The notes beneath the pieces were generated by a model. That model made no database searches and was not told the DNA's origin. It worked only from the letters and a program-made list of their open reading frames with translations. The translations under genes were made by a program, and so were the position numbers. DNA of 64,000 nt, from contig LJKL01000009.1 of assembly GCA_001421175.1 (NCBI GenBank), forward strand, positions 1 to 64,000, in the 5' to 3' direction. This document shows, piece after piece, positions 18,624 through 27,534 of this stretch. Every line of letters begins with the position of its first letter. The stretch's first letter is position 1. The stretch comes from Methanomassiliicoccales archaeon RumEn M2 (lineage in GTDB: Archaea; Thermoplasmatota; Thermoplasmata; Methanomassiliicoccales; Methanomethylophilaceae).

Positions 18624-19969
18624 ATGGCGTGCATCAGAGAGCGTTTTGCAGAAAACCAACTGTTCAGTCGTATGAATGGCACTCTTTTGAAAATCGCAAT
18701 CATAGGCATTGTAATTCGATTAGCTCTCATACCATTCGCATTCAGTTTTGATGCCTCGTTCTGGATAATAACTGGTGCGGGGTTTGAGAGCAACAGAACG
18801 CTTTACGAATCCGAGAATTTCTATTATCTTCCCCCATTCGGATATATATTGGCGGTTCTCACTGCAATATGGTCTCTGTTACCTTTCGAGTCTGGAACAC
18901 TCGCTTTGGAGCTTGTGTCCGGATCAAATTTCTCCTCCGTTCCTTATACAATGGTCACATCCTTATCATTCAATCTTTTCTATTCCATTCCGTTGACAAT
19001 ATTCGACCTGATATCCTCCTGGCTCGTTTACTCGATCGTTTTGGAGAAAACGGACAGCAGGAGGAAGGCCAATTTGGGATTTGCGCTATTCTTCTTGTCG
19101 CCTCTGATCATATGGTCATCCTCAATAGCGTACATGTTCGATTCCTTGTCTGCGATGTTTATGTTAATTACTATTTATGCACTTATGAAAGACCAATACG
19201 GTTTGGCCGGTGCGTCACTGGCACTCGCGACTTTAACAAAAGTTTTCCCGATATTGATATCCTTCGCGGTTCTGTTGTATGTGATTTCAAAGAATGAGAC
19301 TATAAGAAGCACCCTCAGGAATCTGGCAGTTTTCTTATCAGGTTTTGTTGCTTCGGCGATCTTCATAATGTTGCCTGTTTTCCTGAAGGGGGAGATGGGC
19401 CGCTCTCTCATCTTCCTGTCCTCCCGTGCAGAAGAGTCTGCACAGGCCACAGGAGGTTTGAATTTGATCGATCTGATACTTTACCCAATGCCTGACAAGA
19501 TCTTTGTTGTCATACCGTTCTTGCTGTTCATGATAGTTTTGTCTACCTTTTTGATATTTTTGAGCAAGGGAGACAACGATAAGAAGCTGGTCATGGCCTC
19601 TCTTATGTCTGTTACAATGTTTTTCTTGTTCCCGCCGATATCTACGTATCCTGTAATAGCCATACCTCTTCTGGCTCTTGCGGTGGTGTACTACGGAGAG
19701 AAGCTTTGGCTCATACCCTGGGTTCTTTTTCGGTTTTGATGCCTATTCACGCAATAGCGATATTTGGAAATACCATACTCTATCCTTTAGCAGCAGGGAC
19801 TGGTTTATTTGATCTGCAGACCATGGTGAACGGATATTATGGTTTCCTTCAAACTCTGTACACTATACAGGGATATACCCTACTGGCACTGTATGTCCCC
19901 GCCGTATCATGTCTTGTGATAGCAGCATATTCTTTCATGAAACCCTATAGGAGCAATCAATATGGATAA
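18624..19969 (+). CDS. Polytopic membrane glycosyltransferase (GT-C like), frameshifted
   Basis: Membrane protein with about 10 hydrophobic helices and an early DASFW motif after helix 1. This is the arrangement of GT-C mannosyltransferase-type enzymes that use lipid-linked sugars outside the membrane. The first frame stops at 19739. Adding one base to the T5 run at 19726-19730 gives WVLFSVLMPIHAIAIFGN and continues to 19969, about 448 aa. The paralogue at 30352-31755 is unbroken and has the same helices and ending. It overlaps the start of the next gene by 8 bases. An ATG at 18672 is an alternative start. Donor and acceptor are unknown. Confidence 0.78.
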
Positions 19970-20981
19970 GAAAACGCTTTATGTTATATTCGTCGGGTTC
20001 GCAATTGTTATGTTGGCAGGGCAGATATTATCGTATGCCACGGAACCATACAGGCACGAAACATCATCCTGGGAGAATGGAGACGGTACAGTCGGGTACA
20101 GTATTTCAAGCAACACATCTTCTGAATATGGCGTAGTGATGATCGATGTCGGTTCCGTACTTGTTCCCGACAAACTTTTGATCTATTATGACGAAACCTA
20201 CGAGGCGCATCTGAGTCATGATTATTTGAGAAATCTGAAGGATATTGTATGTTCTGAACTGGAAATCCACGGAGTGGATTATGAGATGGTTAACGCGGAA
20301 GAACTTCTGGAAAGAATCCAGGGAGACATATCGATCAGTAAACAGTCATTTAGATTGTTTTTCACGACCGGTGCCATACCCAACATTCTCTATGACTGCA
20401 CAAAAGATTCTCCGTTGATGAAATGGTTGGAACAGGGAGGTGTTGTGTATTGGGTGAACGGTGTGATCGGGCGCAACATATCTTCGGTTTCGGGTCTTAC
20501 AGAATGCGAAGGGTATGGGCAGCTTTTGTTCGGCATTCCGGATAGCAATATCAGTATGGGTACGGAATGGGATATCTACGCCGGGGAGAAAAGTCTGCAT
20601 TTCGACAGACTGCGCGATCTCGATATAATCTATAATGACTGTACATACGGAATTAATACGGAATCCATAACAGACGAATATCTGAGCATAGGATATACGG
20701 CGGAAGGGCTGGACTCCCTCGTTCTTTCCAAATACCATAACGGAGAGGGTATGATAGTGAATTTCGGTGGTAAGGTCGCGACGAATTCTGCTCCGACGAT
20801 TGCAAAAGTGATTGCATCGAAGATAACTCATGATTCCAATATAGTCTATAGTGAAGGGGGACGTCTGCGCTTCTCTGAAGTAAGAGGCGATATTACAGTC
20901 GACACCACCAAGGATTACGTACTATACATATGGATAGGCTATCCGGTCCAGATATTCTCCCGGACCTTCACCTATTATTGA
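19962..20981 (+). CDS. Membrane-anchored extracytoplasmic protein of unknown function
   Basis: 339 aa with one N-terminal membrane anchor (LYVIFVGFAIVMLAGQILSY, residues 6-25) and a long soluble part predicted to lie outside. There is no family I recognise. It contains DKLLIYYDETYEAHLS, an acidic GG-VYWVNGV segment and a C-terminal YVLYIWIGYPVQIFSRTF stretch. The protein at 29400-30368 is a clear paralogue (shared IYVYYDEE, GGGVLYWAGGV and FGFPS features), and both sit directly after a GT-C-like gene. The pair probably works as a unit, for example in delivering or trimming a surface glycan; this is inference only. Confidence 0.75.
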   Translation: MDKKTLYVIFVGFAIVMLAGQILSYATEPYRHETSSWENGDGTVGYSISSNTSSEYGVVMIDVGSVLVPDKLLIYYDETYEAHLSHDYLRNLKDIVCSELEIHGVDYEMVNAEELLERIQGDISISKQSFRLFFTTGAIPNILYDCTKDSPLMKWLEQGGVVYWVNGVIGRNISSVSGLTECEGYGQLLFGIPDSNISMGTEWDIYAGEKSLHFDRLRDLDIIYNDCTYGINTESITDEYLSIGYTAEGLDSLVLSKYHNGEGMIVNFGGKVATNSAPTIAKVIASKITHDSNIVYSEGGRLRFSEVRGDITVDTTKDYVLYIWIGYPVQIFSRTFTYY

Positions 20982-21002
20982 ATAATCAAAGGGGTTTGAG
21001 AA

Positions 21003-21280
21003 TCAGACGTTGCCCGTCGTAACGCACTCGATATTCTCCACGTCCTTTATGGCACGGAGACTGTTCTCGAGCCTCGTTCCGATGTCGTCGTCCTCGCTCT
21101 CGATCATGAAACCGACGAAGACCTTCTTCAGTCCGAATGCCACCGGCCTAATCTCAGCCTCAAGGATCCTGATACCTTCGGGTATGGCCTCGGGATAGCG
21201 GTTATTATCTCATCCATATCCACATCCGAATCCGTCGGATAGATGTCATATCCGGCAACGATCTTCGGCACGGATATCAC
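21003..21280 (-). CDS. ef1b: Translation elongation factor 1-beta (aEF-1beta), frameshifted
   Basis: Small nucleotide-exchange factor for aEF-1alpha. The ordered pieces are VAGYDIYPTDSDVDMDEI, then AIPEGIRILEAEIRPVAFGLKKVFV, and finally a C-terminal NSLRAIKDVENIECVTTGNV, all typical of the family, giving about 92 aa. One base is missing in a short C run near 21198-21200; adding it joins the halves. A GTG start at 21280 overlaps the stop of the zinc-ribbon gene (GTGA), the usual archaeal pairing. The gene is essential, so the frameshift is almost certainly an assembly error. Confidence 0.85.
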
Positions 21281-21441
21281 GGTCCGACGAATCCGCATTT
21301 CTTGCACTCGTACTTTACGCCCTGGTCACGGCACTGGGCGCATCTTCCGATACGGTCCCCGCCGCAGCTGGGGCATTTGAAGTTCGTGGTGCCCTCGCCG
21401 TAGAGCCCTATGCCGCATGAGGAGCATTTCTGGTCTGCCAT
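21277..21441 (-). CDS. Small zinc-ribbon RNA-binding protein (HVO_2753 type)
   Basis: About 54 aa from ATG 21441, with four CxxC pairs (CSSC, CPSC, CAQC, CKKC) expected to bind two zinc ions. It matches the conserved archaeal double zinc-ribbon proteins that precede aEF-1beta. The order and the overlapping GTGA junction with aEF-1beta support the assignment. An earlier ATG at 21462 adds seven residues (MKKYRNP) not typical of the family. Confidence 0.88.
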   Translation of the reverse strand: MADQKCSSCGIGLYGEGTTNFKCPSCGGDRIGRCAQCRDQGVKYECKKCGFVGP

Positions 21442-21526
21442 GGGGTTGCGATACTTTTTCATCTATATAAACAACATACTCCGGCTCAGAAAAATGGTAT
21501 TAAAGGACGTAGTCTTTTCAATGGGC

Positions 21527-22390
21527 ATGAAAGTCAAACCCGAATGCGCGCCCTGTCTCATGAGGAGAGCAATCTTCCAGGCCGGGCTGGCCGGTAACGG
21601 AAGGGAGTTCCAGGTCATCTCGGCGGTGTCGAAGACCTTTGCCGACGGGCTATCCGGCCGCAATTCGGCTGAAGTCGCAACGGATGTGCACAGGGGCGCA
21701 TACGCCGCCATGGGAGTGAAAGACCCATACCTTCAACTTAAGATAGCATCGGACGAGATAGCGGAGCGTTACGTGGACGTGGCGGAGAAAGAGGTCTCTT
21801 CCTCCGACGATCCCTTAAGAACTGCGTTGGAGGTCGCGGCTCTCGGTAACATAATGGATTTCGGTTCGGGAATAGCCATAGACGATCCGAACGAGTTCAA
21901 GGGTCTCTTCAACAGCCTGATGTCCCAGGGCATAGATGCGGACGAGAAGGCTTTGCAGGCAATAGACGCGGCAAGCTCCGTTCTTTACATCTTCGACAAC
22001 TGCGGAGAGAGCCAGATGGACAAGGTTCTGATAAGGCTGCTCAGGAGGATGGGGAAAAGGATCACGGGCGTCGTTCGCGGAGAACCGATATTGAACGACA
22101 TGACCATGGTAGATGCAAGACGTACAGGCATCGATAAGGAATTGGATTCGATACTGACAACAGGCGTCTTCGCGGTAGGTGTGGATATGAAAAGAGCCCC
22201 GAAGGATCTGAGAGATGCCATTAAGAATGCTGACCTGATAATCTCAAAGGGAATGGCCAACTATGAGTCTCTCTCATTGGAGAAATTGGGAAAGCCCATC
22301 GTCTATGTGCTGAGGGCCAAATGCGCCCCCGTGGCAGAATCCATAGGGGCTGAGCCCGGGGATAATGTGGTCAGATTTTTCGAGCAGTAG
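21527..22390 (+). CDS. DUF89 / ARMT1-like metal-dependent phosphatase family protein
   Basis: 287 aa. It starts MKVKPECAPCLMRRA, the usual Cys-containing DUF89 N-terminus. It has LYIFDNCGESQMDK (metal-binding Asp/Asn site), a VRGEPILNDMT segment and LIISKGMANYESLS near the end, all hallmarks of the family. DUF89 proteins dephosphorylate damaged or unwanted sugar phosphates such as fructose-1-phosphate. In this glycan locus, housekeeping of sugar phosphates is plausible. The start at 21527 is chosen because family members begin close to the PEC motif. It is divergent from the zinc-ribbon gene. Confidence 0.88.
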   Translation: MKVKPECAPCLMRRAIFQAGLAGNGREFQVISAVSKTFADGLSGRNSAEVATDVHRGAYAAMGVKDPYLQLKIASDEIAERYVDVAEKEVSSSDDPLRTALEVAALGNIMDFGSGIAIDDPNEFKGLFNSLMSQGIDADEKALQAIDAASSVLYIFDNCGESQMDKVLIRLLRRMGKRITGVVRGEPILNDMTMVDARRTGIDKELDSILTTGVFAVGVDMKRAPKDLRDAIKNADLIISKGMANYESLSLEKLGKPIVYVLRAKCAPVAESIGAEPGDNVVRFFEQ

Positions 22391-22395
22391 AGGGG

Positions 22396-23433
22396 ATGTC
22401 ATTGGAAAGGATCAGACAAGCGGTCATAATGGTCGGCGGGAAGGGAACGAGACTCAGACCGCTGACGGAGACGAGGCCTAAGCCTGTGCTGCCTGTGCTG
22501 GACAAGCCCTGCCTGATGTATCTCATCGAGTCCATGGTGAATGCCGGGATAGACGATGTAATACTGGCATGCGGATACAAGTCCGAGAAGCTGGTCGCAG
22601 AGATAGGGAACGGAGAAGAGTTCGGTATAAGCATAAGCTATTCCTATGAGGATGAGCCCCTGGGAACAGCGGGTGCGATAAAGCTGATCGAGGACCGTCT
22701 TGACGATACCTTCATCGCAGCCAATGGGGACGTATTCGCAGACATTGACATCTCAAAAGAGATCGATATACACAGAAGGACCAAAGCAACAGTGACTCTG
22801 GCACTTACTCCCGTTGAGAATCCGTGCGAGTTCGGGATAGCCCGTATCGAAGACGACGGCAGGATATCGGAATTCAGGGAGAAACCCCGGCCGGAGGAGG
22901 TGTTCTCCAATCTGATAAACGCCGGAGTATACGTTGTCGAGAAAAGGGTGATGAAAGAAGTCCCGTACAGAAAGGCCTTCGATCTCTCTAAGGAACTGAT
23001 ACCGATACTTATGAGCCGGGGCGAGAGGATACAGAGCTACAGGCTCGAAGGGAGCTGGAGGGACGTGGGCCGTCCTTCAGACCTTTTAGGCGCCAACCTG
23101 GATATGGCGGTTAAAGGATACAGCGATCGCGAATGGAGGGGAGCGTTCTCGGACTCTGTGATAGAAAAGCCGTTCTATGCAGGGGAAGGGGTGATAATGA
23201 AACAGAGCCAGGCAGAATCCTCAGCGATACTGAAAGGAAGCAAGGTCCTGCATAGCAATTTAAAGGATACGCTTGTTATGTGGAATTGCGATATCGATTC
23301 CTCGGAGATCATCGGGAGCATCCTGGGGGAAGGATGCGTTGTCGGAGAGGGCTCTGTGATAATCGATTCCGTCCTGGGGGACGGGACATCGGTAAAACCG
23401 AATTCAAGGATAAGAGGGAATGTGATCGGATGA
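22396..23433 (+). CDS. Sugar-1-phosphate nucleotidyltransferase, HddC/mannose-1-P guanylyltransferase type
   Basis: 345 aa. The N-terminal nucleotidyltransferase domain (IMVGGKGTRLRPLTETRPKPVLPV, about residues 11-34; AANGDVFADID; FREKPRPEE) is followed by a left-handed beta-helix tail of hexapeptide repeats (about 265-340). It is preceded by a good ribosome site (GAGGGG) six bases after DUF89. It overlaps the next gene by ATGA and is followed by a heptose-type kinase and a fused isomerase-phosphatase. The best reading is formation of GDP-D-glycero-alpha-D-manno-heptose (HddC role). GDP-mannose synthesis is the main alternative. Confidence 0.82.
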   Translation: MSLERIRQAVIMVGGKGTRLRPLTETRPKPVLPVLDKPCLMYLIESMVNAGIDDVILACGYKSEKLVAEIGNGEEFGISISYSYEDEPLGTAGAIKLIEDRLDDTFIAANGDVFADIDISKEIDIHRRTKATVTLALTPVENPCEFGIARIEDDGRISEFREKPRPEEVFSNLINAGVYVVEKRVMKEVPYRKAFDLSKELIPILMSRGERIQSYRLEGSWRDVGRPSDLLGANLDMAVKGYSDREWRGAFSDSVIEKPFYAGEGVIMKQSQAESSAILKGSKVLHSNLKDTLVMWNCDIDSSEIIGSILGEGCVVGEGSVIIDSVLGDGTSVKPNSRIRGNVIG

Positions 23434-24443
23434 GCGAGTACTTCAGGTCCAGGGCACCGCTGAGGTTGGGAATGGCCGGAGGGGGCACGGATGTGGAGCC
23501 TTACGCATCCAGGAAGGGCGGAGTGGTGTTCAACGCCACGATAAACAAGTATGCGTATTGCACGATAACGCCCATAAAAGAAAGCAAGATGTCTGTCACA
23601 TCCGTCGATTACGGCAGATTCGAAGCTTCTCTGGACGGAGGGCCTTTGCCGTTGGACGGGAATATGGACCTCATAAAGGCTGTGACCAACCATTTCGGCA
23701 TAAAAGAGGGATTCAGGATGTTCCTTCAGTCCGAGGCTCCCCCCGGTTCGGGTTTGGGGGGTTCTTCAACAGTAATAGTCTCGGTGATATCCGCAGTTGC
23801 TGAATGGCTTGATCTGAATATGACCAACCACGAGGCCGCCAATCTGGCATATGTCCTCGAGAGAGAGGACATAGGCCTGAAGGGGGGTAAGCAGGATCAG
23901 TACGCTGCGGTTTTCGGCGGTTTCAACCTCATGAGATTCAGATCGGACGGCGTGGATGTCAATTCTGTAAGGGTCAAGGATGATACGGTTAACGAGCTTC
24001 AGTACCGTTCCGTGCTCTGCTACACAGGCACCACCCGTGAATCCGCAAATATAATAGACTCTCAGGTGAAGTCCTTCAAAAAAGGTAGCAACGAAGAGGC
24101 CCTGGATCATACGAAGAGGATCGCAGAGGATATGGCAAGTGCTCTGGAGAAGGGGGATGTCCAATCCACGGGAGAGCTGCTGGATGAGGGCTGGAGAAAC
24201 AAGAAGATGTTCTCCGATAAGATATCGAACCCGCTCATCGATAAATTGTACGATACCGCGAAGGCGTCCGGAGCCATAGGGGGCAAGGTCTCCGGTGCGG
24301 GCGGCGGAGGATTCATGTATTTCATCTGCGACTACGACAAGAAATATACGGTATCAAAAGAATTGGCCAAATGCGGTGCCAGGATAACCGATTTCATGTT
24401 CGAGCCCAAAGGAGTCAGATCCTGGAGGTATAACAATGGATGA
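23430..24443 (+). CDS. hddA: D-glycero-D-manno-heptose 7-phosphate kinase (HddA-like GHMP kinase)
   Basis: 337 aa GHMP kinase. It opens with RSRAPLRLGMAGGGTDVEPYA, has the ATP loop APPGSGLGGSSTV (about 104-116) and KGGKQDQYAAVFGG, and ends with the glycine-rich KVSGAGGGGFMYF. These features match HddA, which adds phosphate to the anomeric carbon of heptose-7-phosphate. Its start overlaps the nucleotidyltransferase stop, and its end overlaps the fused GmhA-GmhB start, giving a tight operon. Fucokinase-like members of the same family are the alternative, but the neighbours favour heptose. Confidence 0.85.
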   Translation: MSEYFRSRAPLRLGMAGGGTDVEPYASRKGGVVFNATINKYAYCTITPIKESKMSVTSVDYGRFEASLDGGPLPLDGNMDLIKAVTNHFGIKEGFRMFLQSEAPPGSGLGGSSTVIVSVISAVAEWLDLNMTNHEAANLAYVLEREDIGLKGGKQDQYAAVFGGFNLMRFRSDGVDVNSVRVKDDTVNELQYRSVLCYTGTTRESANIIDSQVKSFKKGSNEEALDHTKRIAEDMASALEKGDVQSTGELLDEGWRNKKMFSDKISNPLIDKLYDTAKASGAIGGKVSGAGGGGFMYFICDYDKKYTVSKELAKCGARITDFMFEPKGVRSWRYNNG

Positions 24444-25467
24444 CCTCATAAGGAACGAGTTCAAGAGAAGCGCGGATGCGATATCCCGAATCGATCCGGT
24501 TCAGATACGCGCGGCAGCAGACGCCATGGTAAGATCCCTGCGCAAAGGCGGTCAGGTCATATTCATGGGCAACGGCGGCTCATCCGCAGATGCCCAGCAC
24601 ATAGCCGCAGAGCTTTCCGGCAGATATATGATGGAGCGCCCTGCCATGGCCGGCATCGCACTCTCCAACATAGCGCCGGTGACGGCAATAGGCAATGATT
24701 ATTCCTACGACGTAGTATTCAAAAGGCAAATCGAGGCTAACTGCAGAGAAGGGGATTGCGTCGTCGGTCTCTCAACTTCCGGGAATTCCAAGAATGTGAT
24801 ACTGGCCATGGAAGCGGCGAAGCTGCGCGGCGCCACCACGGTCACGTTCACCGGGTCCGGAGGGAAGATGAAGGATCTCGCAGATGTCTCCGTGATCATA
24901 CCGACCACTGAAACGCCCAGGGTGCAGGAGGGATACATGGTAGCCTGTCACGCCATATGCGGAATGGTCGAGAGTGAGATGTTCGGTCCAAAGGCGGTTT
25001 TCATAGACCGGGATGATACGATAGCTCCCGACTGCCCTTACTGCGATGACCCGGAGAAATTCGACCTGTTCGACCACGTGCCCGAATCCATCAGGAGATT
25101 GAATGACGCAGGCTATTTGGTGATAGTGATAACCAACCAATCCGGAATAGGCCGCGGATATTTCGATGAGGAAATGTTGTCAAGGATACACGACAAGATG
25201 AAGAGCCAGATCGAGGAGGCAGGAGGGCGCATCGATGACATATTCTATTGCCCGCACAGCCCTGAGGACGGATGCTCATGCCGCAAGCCGGAGATCGGTC
25301 TCGGTGAGATGGCGATAAAGAGGTATGGGATAGCCACATCAAGATCCTTCATGATCGGGGACTCGGAGAAGGATATCGAATTCGGAAAGAGGCTCGGCTG
25401 CAAAGCCGTACGGGTCAGGGAAGGATTCACGTTTTCCGATGCGGTGGAAGAGATACTGAGATCATAG
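24436..25467 (+). CDS. Fused GmhA isomerase and GmhB-type phosphatase
   Basis: 343 aa with two domains. Residues 1 to about 190 are a GmhA-type SIS domain (FMGNGGSSADAQHIAAELSGR, STSGNSKNV, TPRVQEGYMVACHAICGMVE). Residues about 193-343 are a GmhB/HisB-type HAD phosphatase (VFIDRDDTIAPDCPY, ITNQSGIGRGYF, a Cys-rich loop CPHSPEDGCSCRKP that should bind zinc, and MIGDSEKDIEFG). One polypeptide would thus make heptose-7-phosphate and later remove the phosphate from the bisphosphate, with HddA acting in between. The first motif reads DRDDT instead of the common DRDGT. No frameshift is needed for the fusion, so it appears real. Confidence 0.88.
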   Translation: MDDLIRNEFKRSADAISRIDPVQIRAAADAMVRSLRKGGQVIFMGNGGSSADAQHIAAELSGRYMMERPAMAGIALSNIAPVTAIGNDYSYDVVFKRQIEANCREGDCVVGLSTSGNSKNVILAMEAAKLRGATTVTFTGSGGKMKDLADVSVIIPTTETPRVQEGYMVACHAICGMVESEMFGPKAVFIDRDDTIAPDCPYCDDPEKFDLFDHVPESIRRLNDAGYLVIVITNQSGIGRGYFDEEMLSRIHDKMKSQIEEAGGRIDDIFYCPHSPEDGCSCRKPEIGLGEMAIKRYGIATSRSFMIGDSEKDIEFGKRLGCKAVRVREGFTFSDAVEEILRS

Positions 25468-26348
25468 TTTTTGGTGGAGCTCACCGGATTCCAGACGCCC
25501 ATGTCGCCCTTGTCCGATCTGACATAGGATGTGGCCTTCATTCGGGAATACATCTCCATGGCAACGGTCAGAGACATCTTGATAGGATGGAATCCCAGGT
25601 CCTTGACCGAATCCAAGACGGCAGAGAACAGAAGGTCCCTATCCCATGTGGGGATATCATAGTCGAATTCTCTTTTCATGTATCTCTCGCCTATGTTGAC
25701 TCTTGTCCTCTGTTTGATGAAATCCCTTACGTTCTCCGGTCCTCTGTTCCGGATCACTGCGTCGGGGGCATAGACGCTCTGATATCCCTTTCTCTCAAGA
25801 TTCATCCTGAGTATGTCCTCGTCAGACTGGCTCTTCACAGGAAGACGGGTGCCTATGTCCCTGAATGCCACCAGCTCCCCTATCTTAGGATGGAGCAGGG
25901 AGACTCTGTGATGGAGGGCCCACAGCATATTGGAGGCAAATCCTGCTACCGTATCCTTGGTATTCGTGGGCACGGGGTGCCCTCCGACTATTCCAACCTT
26001 ATCGTCAGAGAAAGGACGGATCAGATTCGAAAGGGTGTTTTCATCATAAAGCGTATTATCTGCATTAAGGAGCACGACTATCTCTGTCCTCTTGCTGTCC
26101 AGAAGCAGATTTATCGCGGAGTTCTTACCCTCTCTTCTCTCTTGCGGTATGAATCTCAGATTAGGGTATTCGGCGAGCATACCCCGTACTATTTCATCCG
26201 TCCTGTCGGTACTGCCGCTGGATATCACGATGACCTCCGATACTGAAACGCCTTCGTAATTCTGCCGATAGACTGATTTCACGGAGTTCTCGATGTTCTC
26301 TTCCTCGTTATAGGCGCATATGCCTATGGTCACAGGTATCTCTTTCAT
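25462..26348 (-). CDS. GT2 family glycosyltransferase, frameshift at the very end
   Basis: GT-A enzyme. It has VTIGICAYNEEENIENSV at the N-terminus, VISSGSTDRTDEIV, VVLLNADNTLY (metal site) and a late SDEDILRMNLERKG segment. The uncorrected frame runs on to 25245 through the GmhB gene, giving an implausible tail. Adding one base to the T5 run at 25468-25472 gives WNPVSSTKKL and a stop at 25464-25462, the usual kind of ending for this group. That yields about 295 aa and only a 6-base overlap with the convergent gene. It is preceded by the DPM-like gene on the same strand. Confidence 0.83.
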
Positions 26349-26357
26349 TTCAATCTC

Positions 26358-27158
26358 TCAGAGCGCCTTTTCCGCCAGTTTTGCCAGGGTTTTACCGAAA
26401 GGCTCGCTTTGCCTGAGCAGGGACAGAATGACGGTGGAGCTTAATTTAGATTCACCGCCCTGTCTTGTCCCGAACTCGAATTCGATCTCCTCCACCCGCA
26501 GGTCCTCCGGAGCGAATTTCATCAGGTCGTAAAGGGCCTTGAACCCTCTCATCTCGAACTCTGATGAGTTCTCAGAGATTACTTCTTTGAAGATGTCCGT
26601 TCTCCCGCCGAAAAGACCGCTCATCACATCCTTCGATCTCTTCTTGTTCCTCAGCCAAAGGGTCAGAACAGCCAGGAAGTGAGCCGACCATGACGCTATC
26701 CACCTGATCGGGGAAAGCGCGGTGCGCTCCTCTCTTATGCCTATGCAAAGATCCGCCCCCTTCTCAAGCTCGCGGCATATGCTTCCGACAGCGGAAGGCG
26801 GATGCTGGAAGTCGCAGTCCATGTTCACGAAATATTCCGTATCCGTTTCCGCTATGCCCTGGAATATGCTGGCCGAAAGACCTCTGTCCTTCGGCTCACG
26901 GACGAAGAATCTTACCATCGGGTCATCAAGAGCCTCCACAAGCTCTTTGGACCCGTCGTCAGAGTTATCGTCCATTATCAGAACTTTGGAATCGGGATAC
27001 ATCTGCCTGAGAGTTCCCACCATTCTCACTATGTTTGCCGATTCCTTATAGGTCGGCAGGATGACAGTGCACGCCCCCTTCAATCCAATCCCCTTCGAAT
27101 ATTCGGCAACGACTATATCATATATTCGCAAATATATGCGTTCGCGGAGCGCGAACAT
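26358..27158 (-). CDS. Dolichol-phosphate mannosyltransferase-like GT2 protein
   Basis: About 266 aa. It has CTVILPTYKESANIVRMV, LIMDDNSDDGSKE, FVNMDCDFQHPPSAV and DVMSGLFGGRTDIF, the order seen in dolichyl-phosphate mannose synthases without C-terminal membrane domains. It would load a sugar onto dolichol phosphate, the donor used by GT-C enzymes such as those at 18624 and 30352. The start is uncertain: ATG at 27158 overlaps the divergent ACT gene start, and a TTG nearer the conserved region is possible. It is 9 bases upstream of the next GT2 gene, in one operon. Confidence 0.82.
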   Translation of the reverse strand: MFALRERIYLRIYDIVVAEYSKGIGLKGACTVILPTYKESANIVRMVGTLRQMYPDSKVLIMDDNSDDGSKELVEALDDPMVRFFVREPKDRGLSASIFQGIAETDTEYFVNMDCDFQHPPSAVGSICRELEKGADLCIGIREERTALSPIRWIASWSAHFLAVLTLWLRNKKRSKDVMSGLFGGRTDIFKEVISENSSEFEMRGFKALYDLMKFAPEDLRVEEIEFEFGTRQGGESKLSSTVILSLLRQSEPFGKTLAKLAEKAL

Positions 27159-27519
27159 GTACGTAATATCGCTGGTGGTCAAGAACGAATTCGGAGTCAT
27201 GCAGAGGGTCATGGGCGAATTCACCAGGAACAAGATAAACGTCGAGACGATAGTCGTGGGAACGTGCGAATTGCCGAACAAGGCCCGCATGGTACTGTCC
27301 GTGCTCGACAGGGAATCAGCCGAGACGGCTGTCGGCCGTCTTCAGAAGCTGCAGGATGTTTATTGCGTTCAGATAGTCGAACCGTCTAATCAGTCCGCTT
27401 ATGCTCTGCTGCATACGGAGAACGGGAATGTGGGTGTTGTTGGCGGGTCCGCACAGGTGGATGAGATAATAGAGCGCGCCAAGCCCGCGAAATATGTAAA
27501 AGCGCTGAACGCTCTCTAG
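27157..27519 (+). CDS. ilvN: ACT-domain regulator, acetolactate synthase small-subunit type
   Basis: 120 aa with an N-terminal ACT domain (MYVISLVVKNEFGVMQRVMGEF, then NVETIVVGTC and ARMVLSV) as in IlvN/IlvH, which bind valine and regulate acetolactate synthase. It is shorter than the common 160-aa subunit, and no ilvB lies next to it. The branched-chain aminotransferase gene follows 15 bases on, which supports a role in branched-chain amino acid control. It could instead be a free-standing ACT regulator. The ATG at 27157 abuts the divergent glycosyltransferase start. Confidence 0.75.
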   Translation: MYVISLVVKNEFGVMQRVMGEFTRNKINVETIVVGTCELPNKARMVLSVLDRESAETAVGRLQKLQDVYCVQIVEPSNQSAYALLHTENGNVGVVGGSAQVDEIIERAKPAKYVKALNAL

Positions 27520-27534
27520 CCGAAAGTGATGAAT

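Noticed and set aside
25245-25461. Extended C-terminus of the GT2 glycosyltransferase running through the GmhB region
   Set aside because: Adding one base at the T5 run 25468-25472 gives a normal family ending and removes a 220-base overlap with a well-defined gene.
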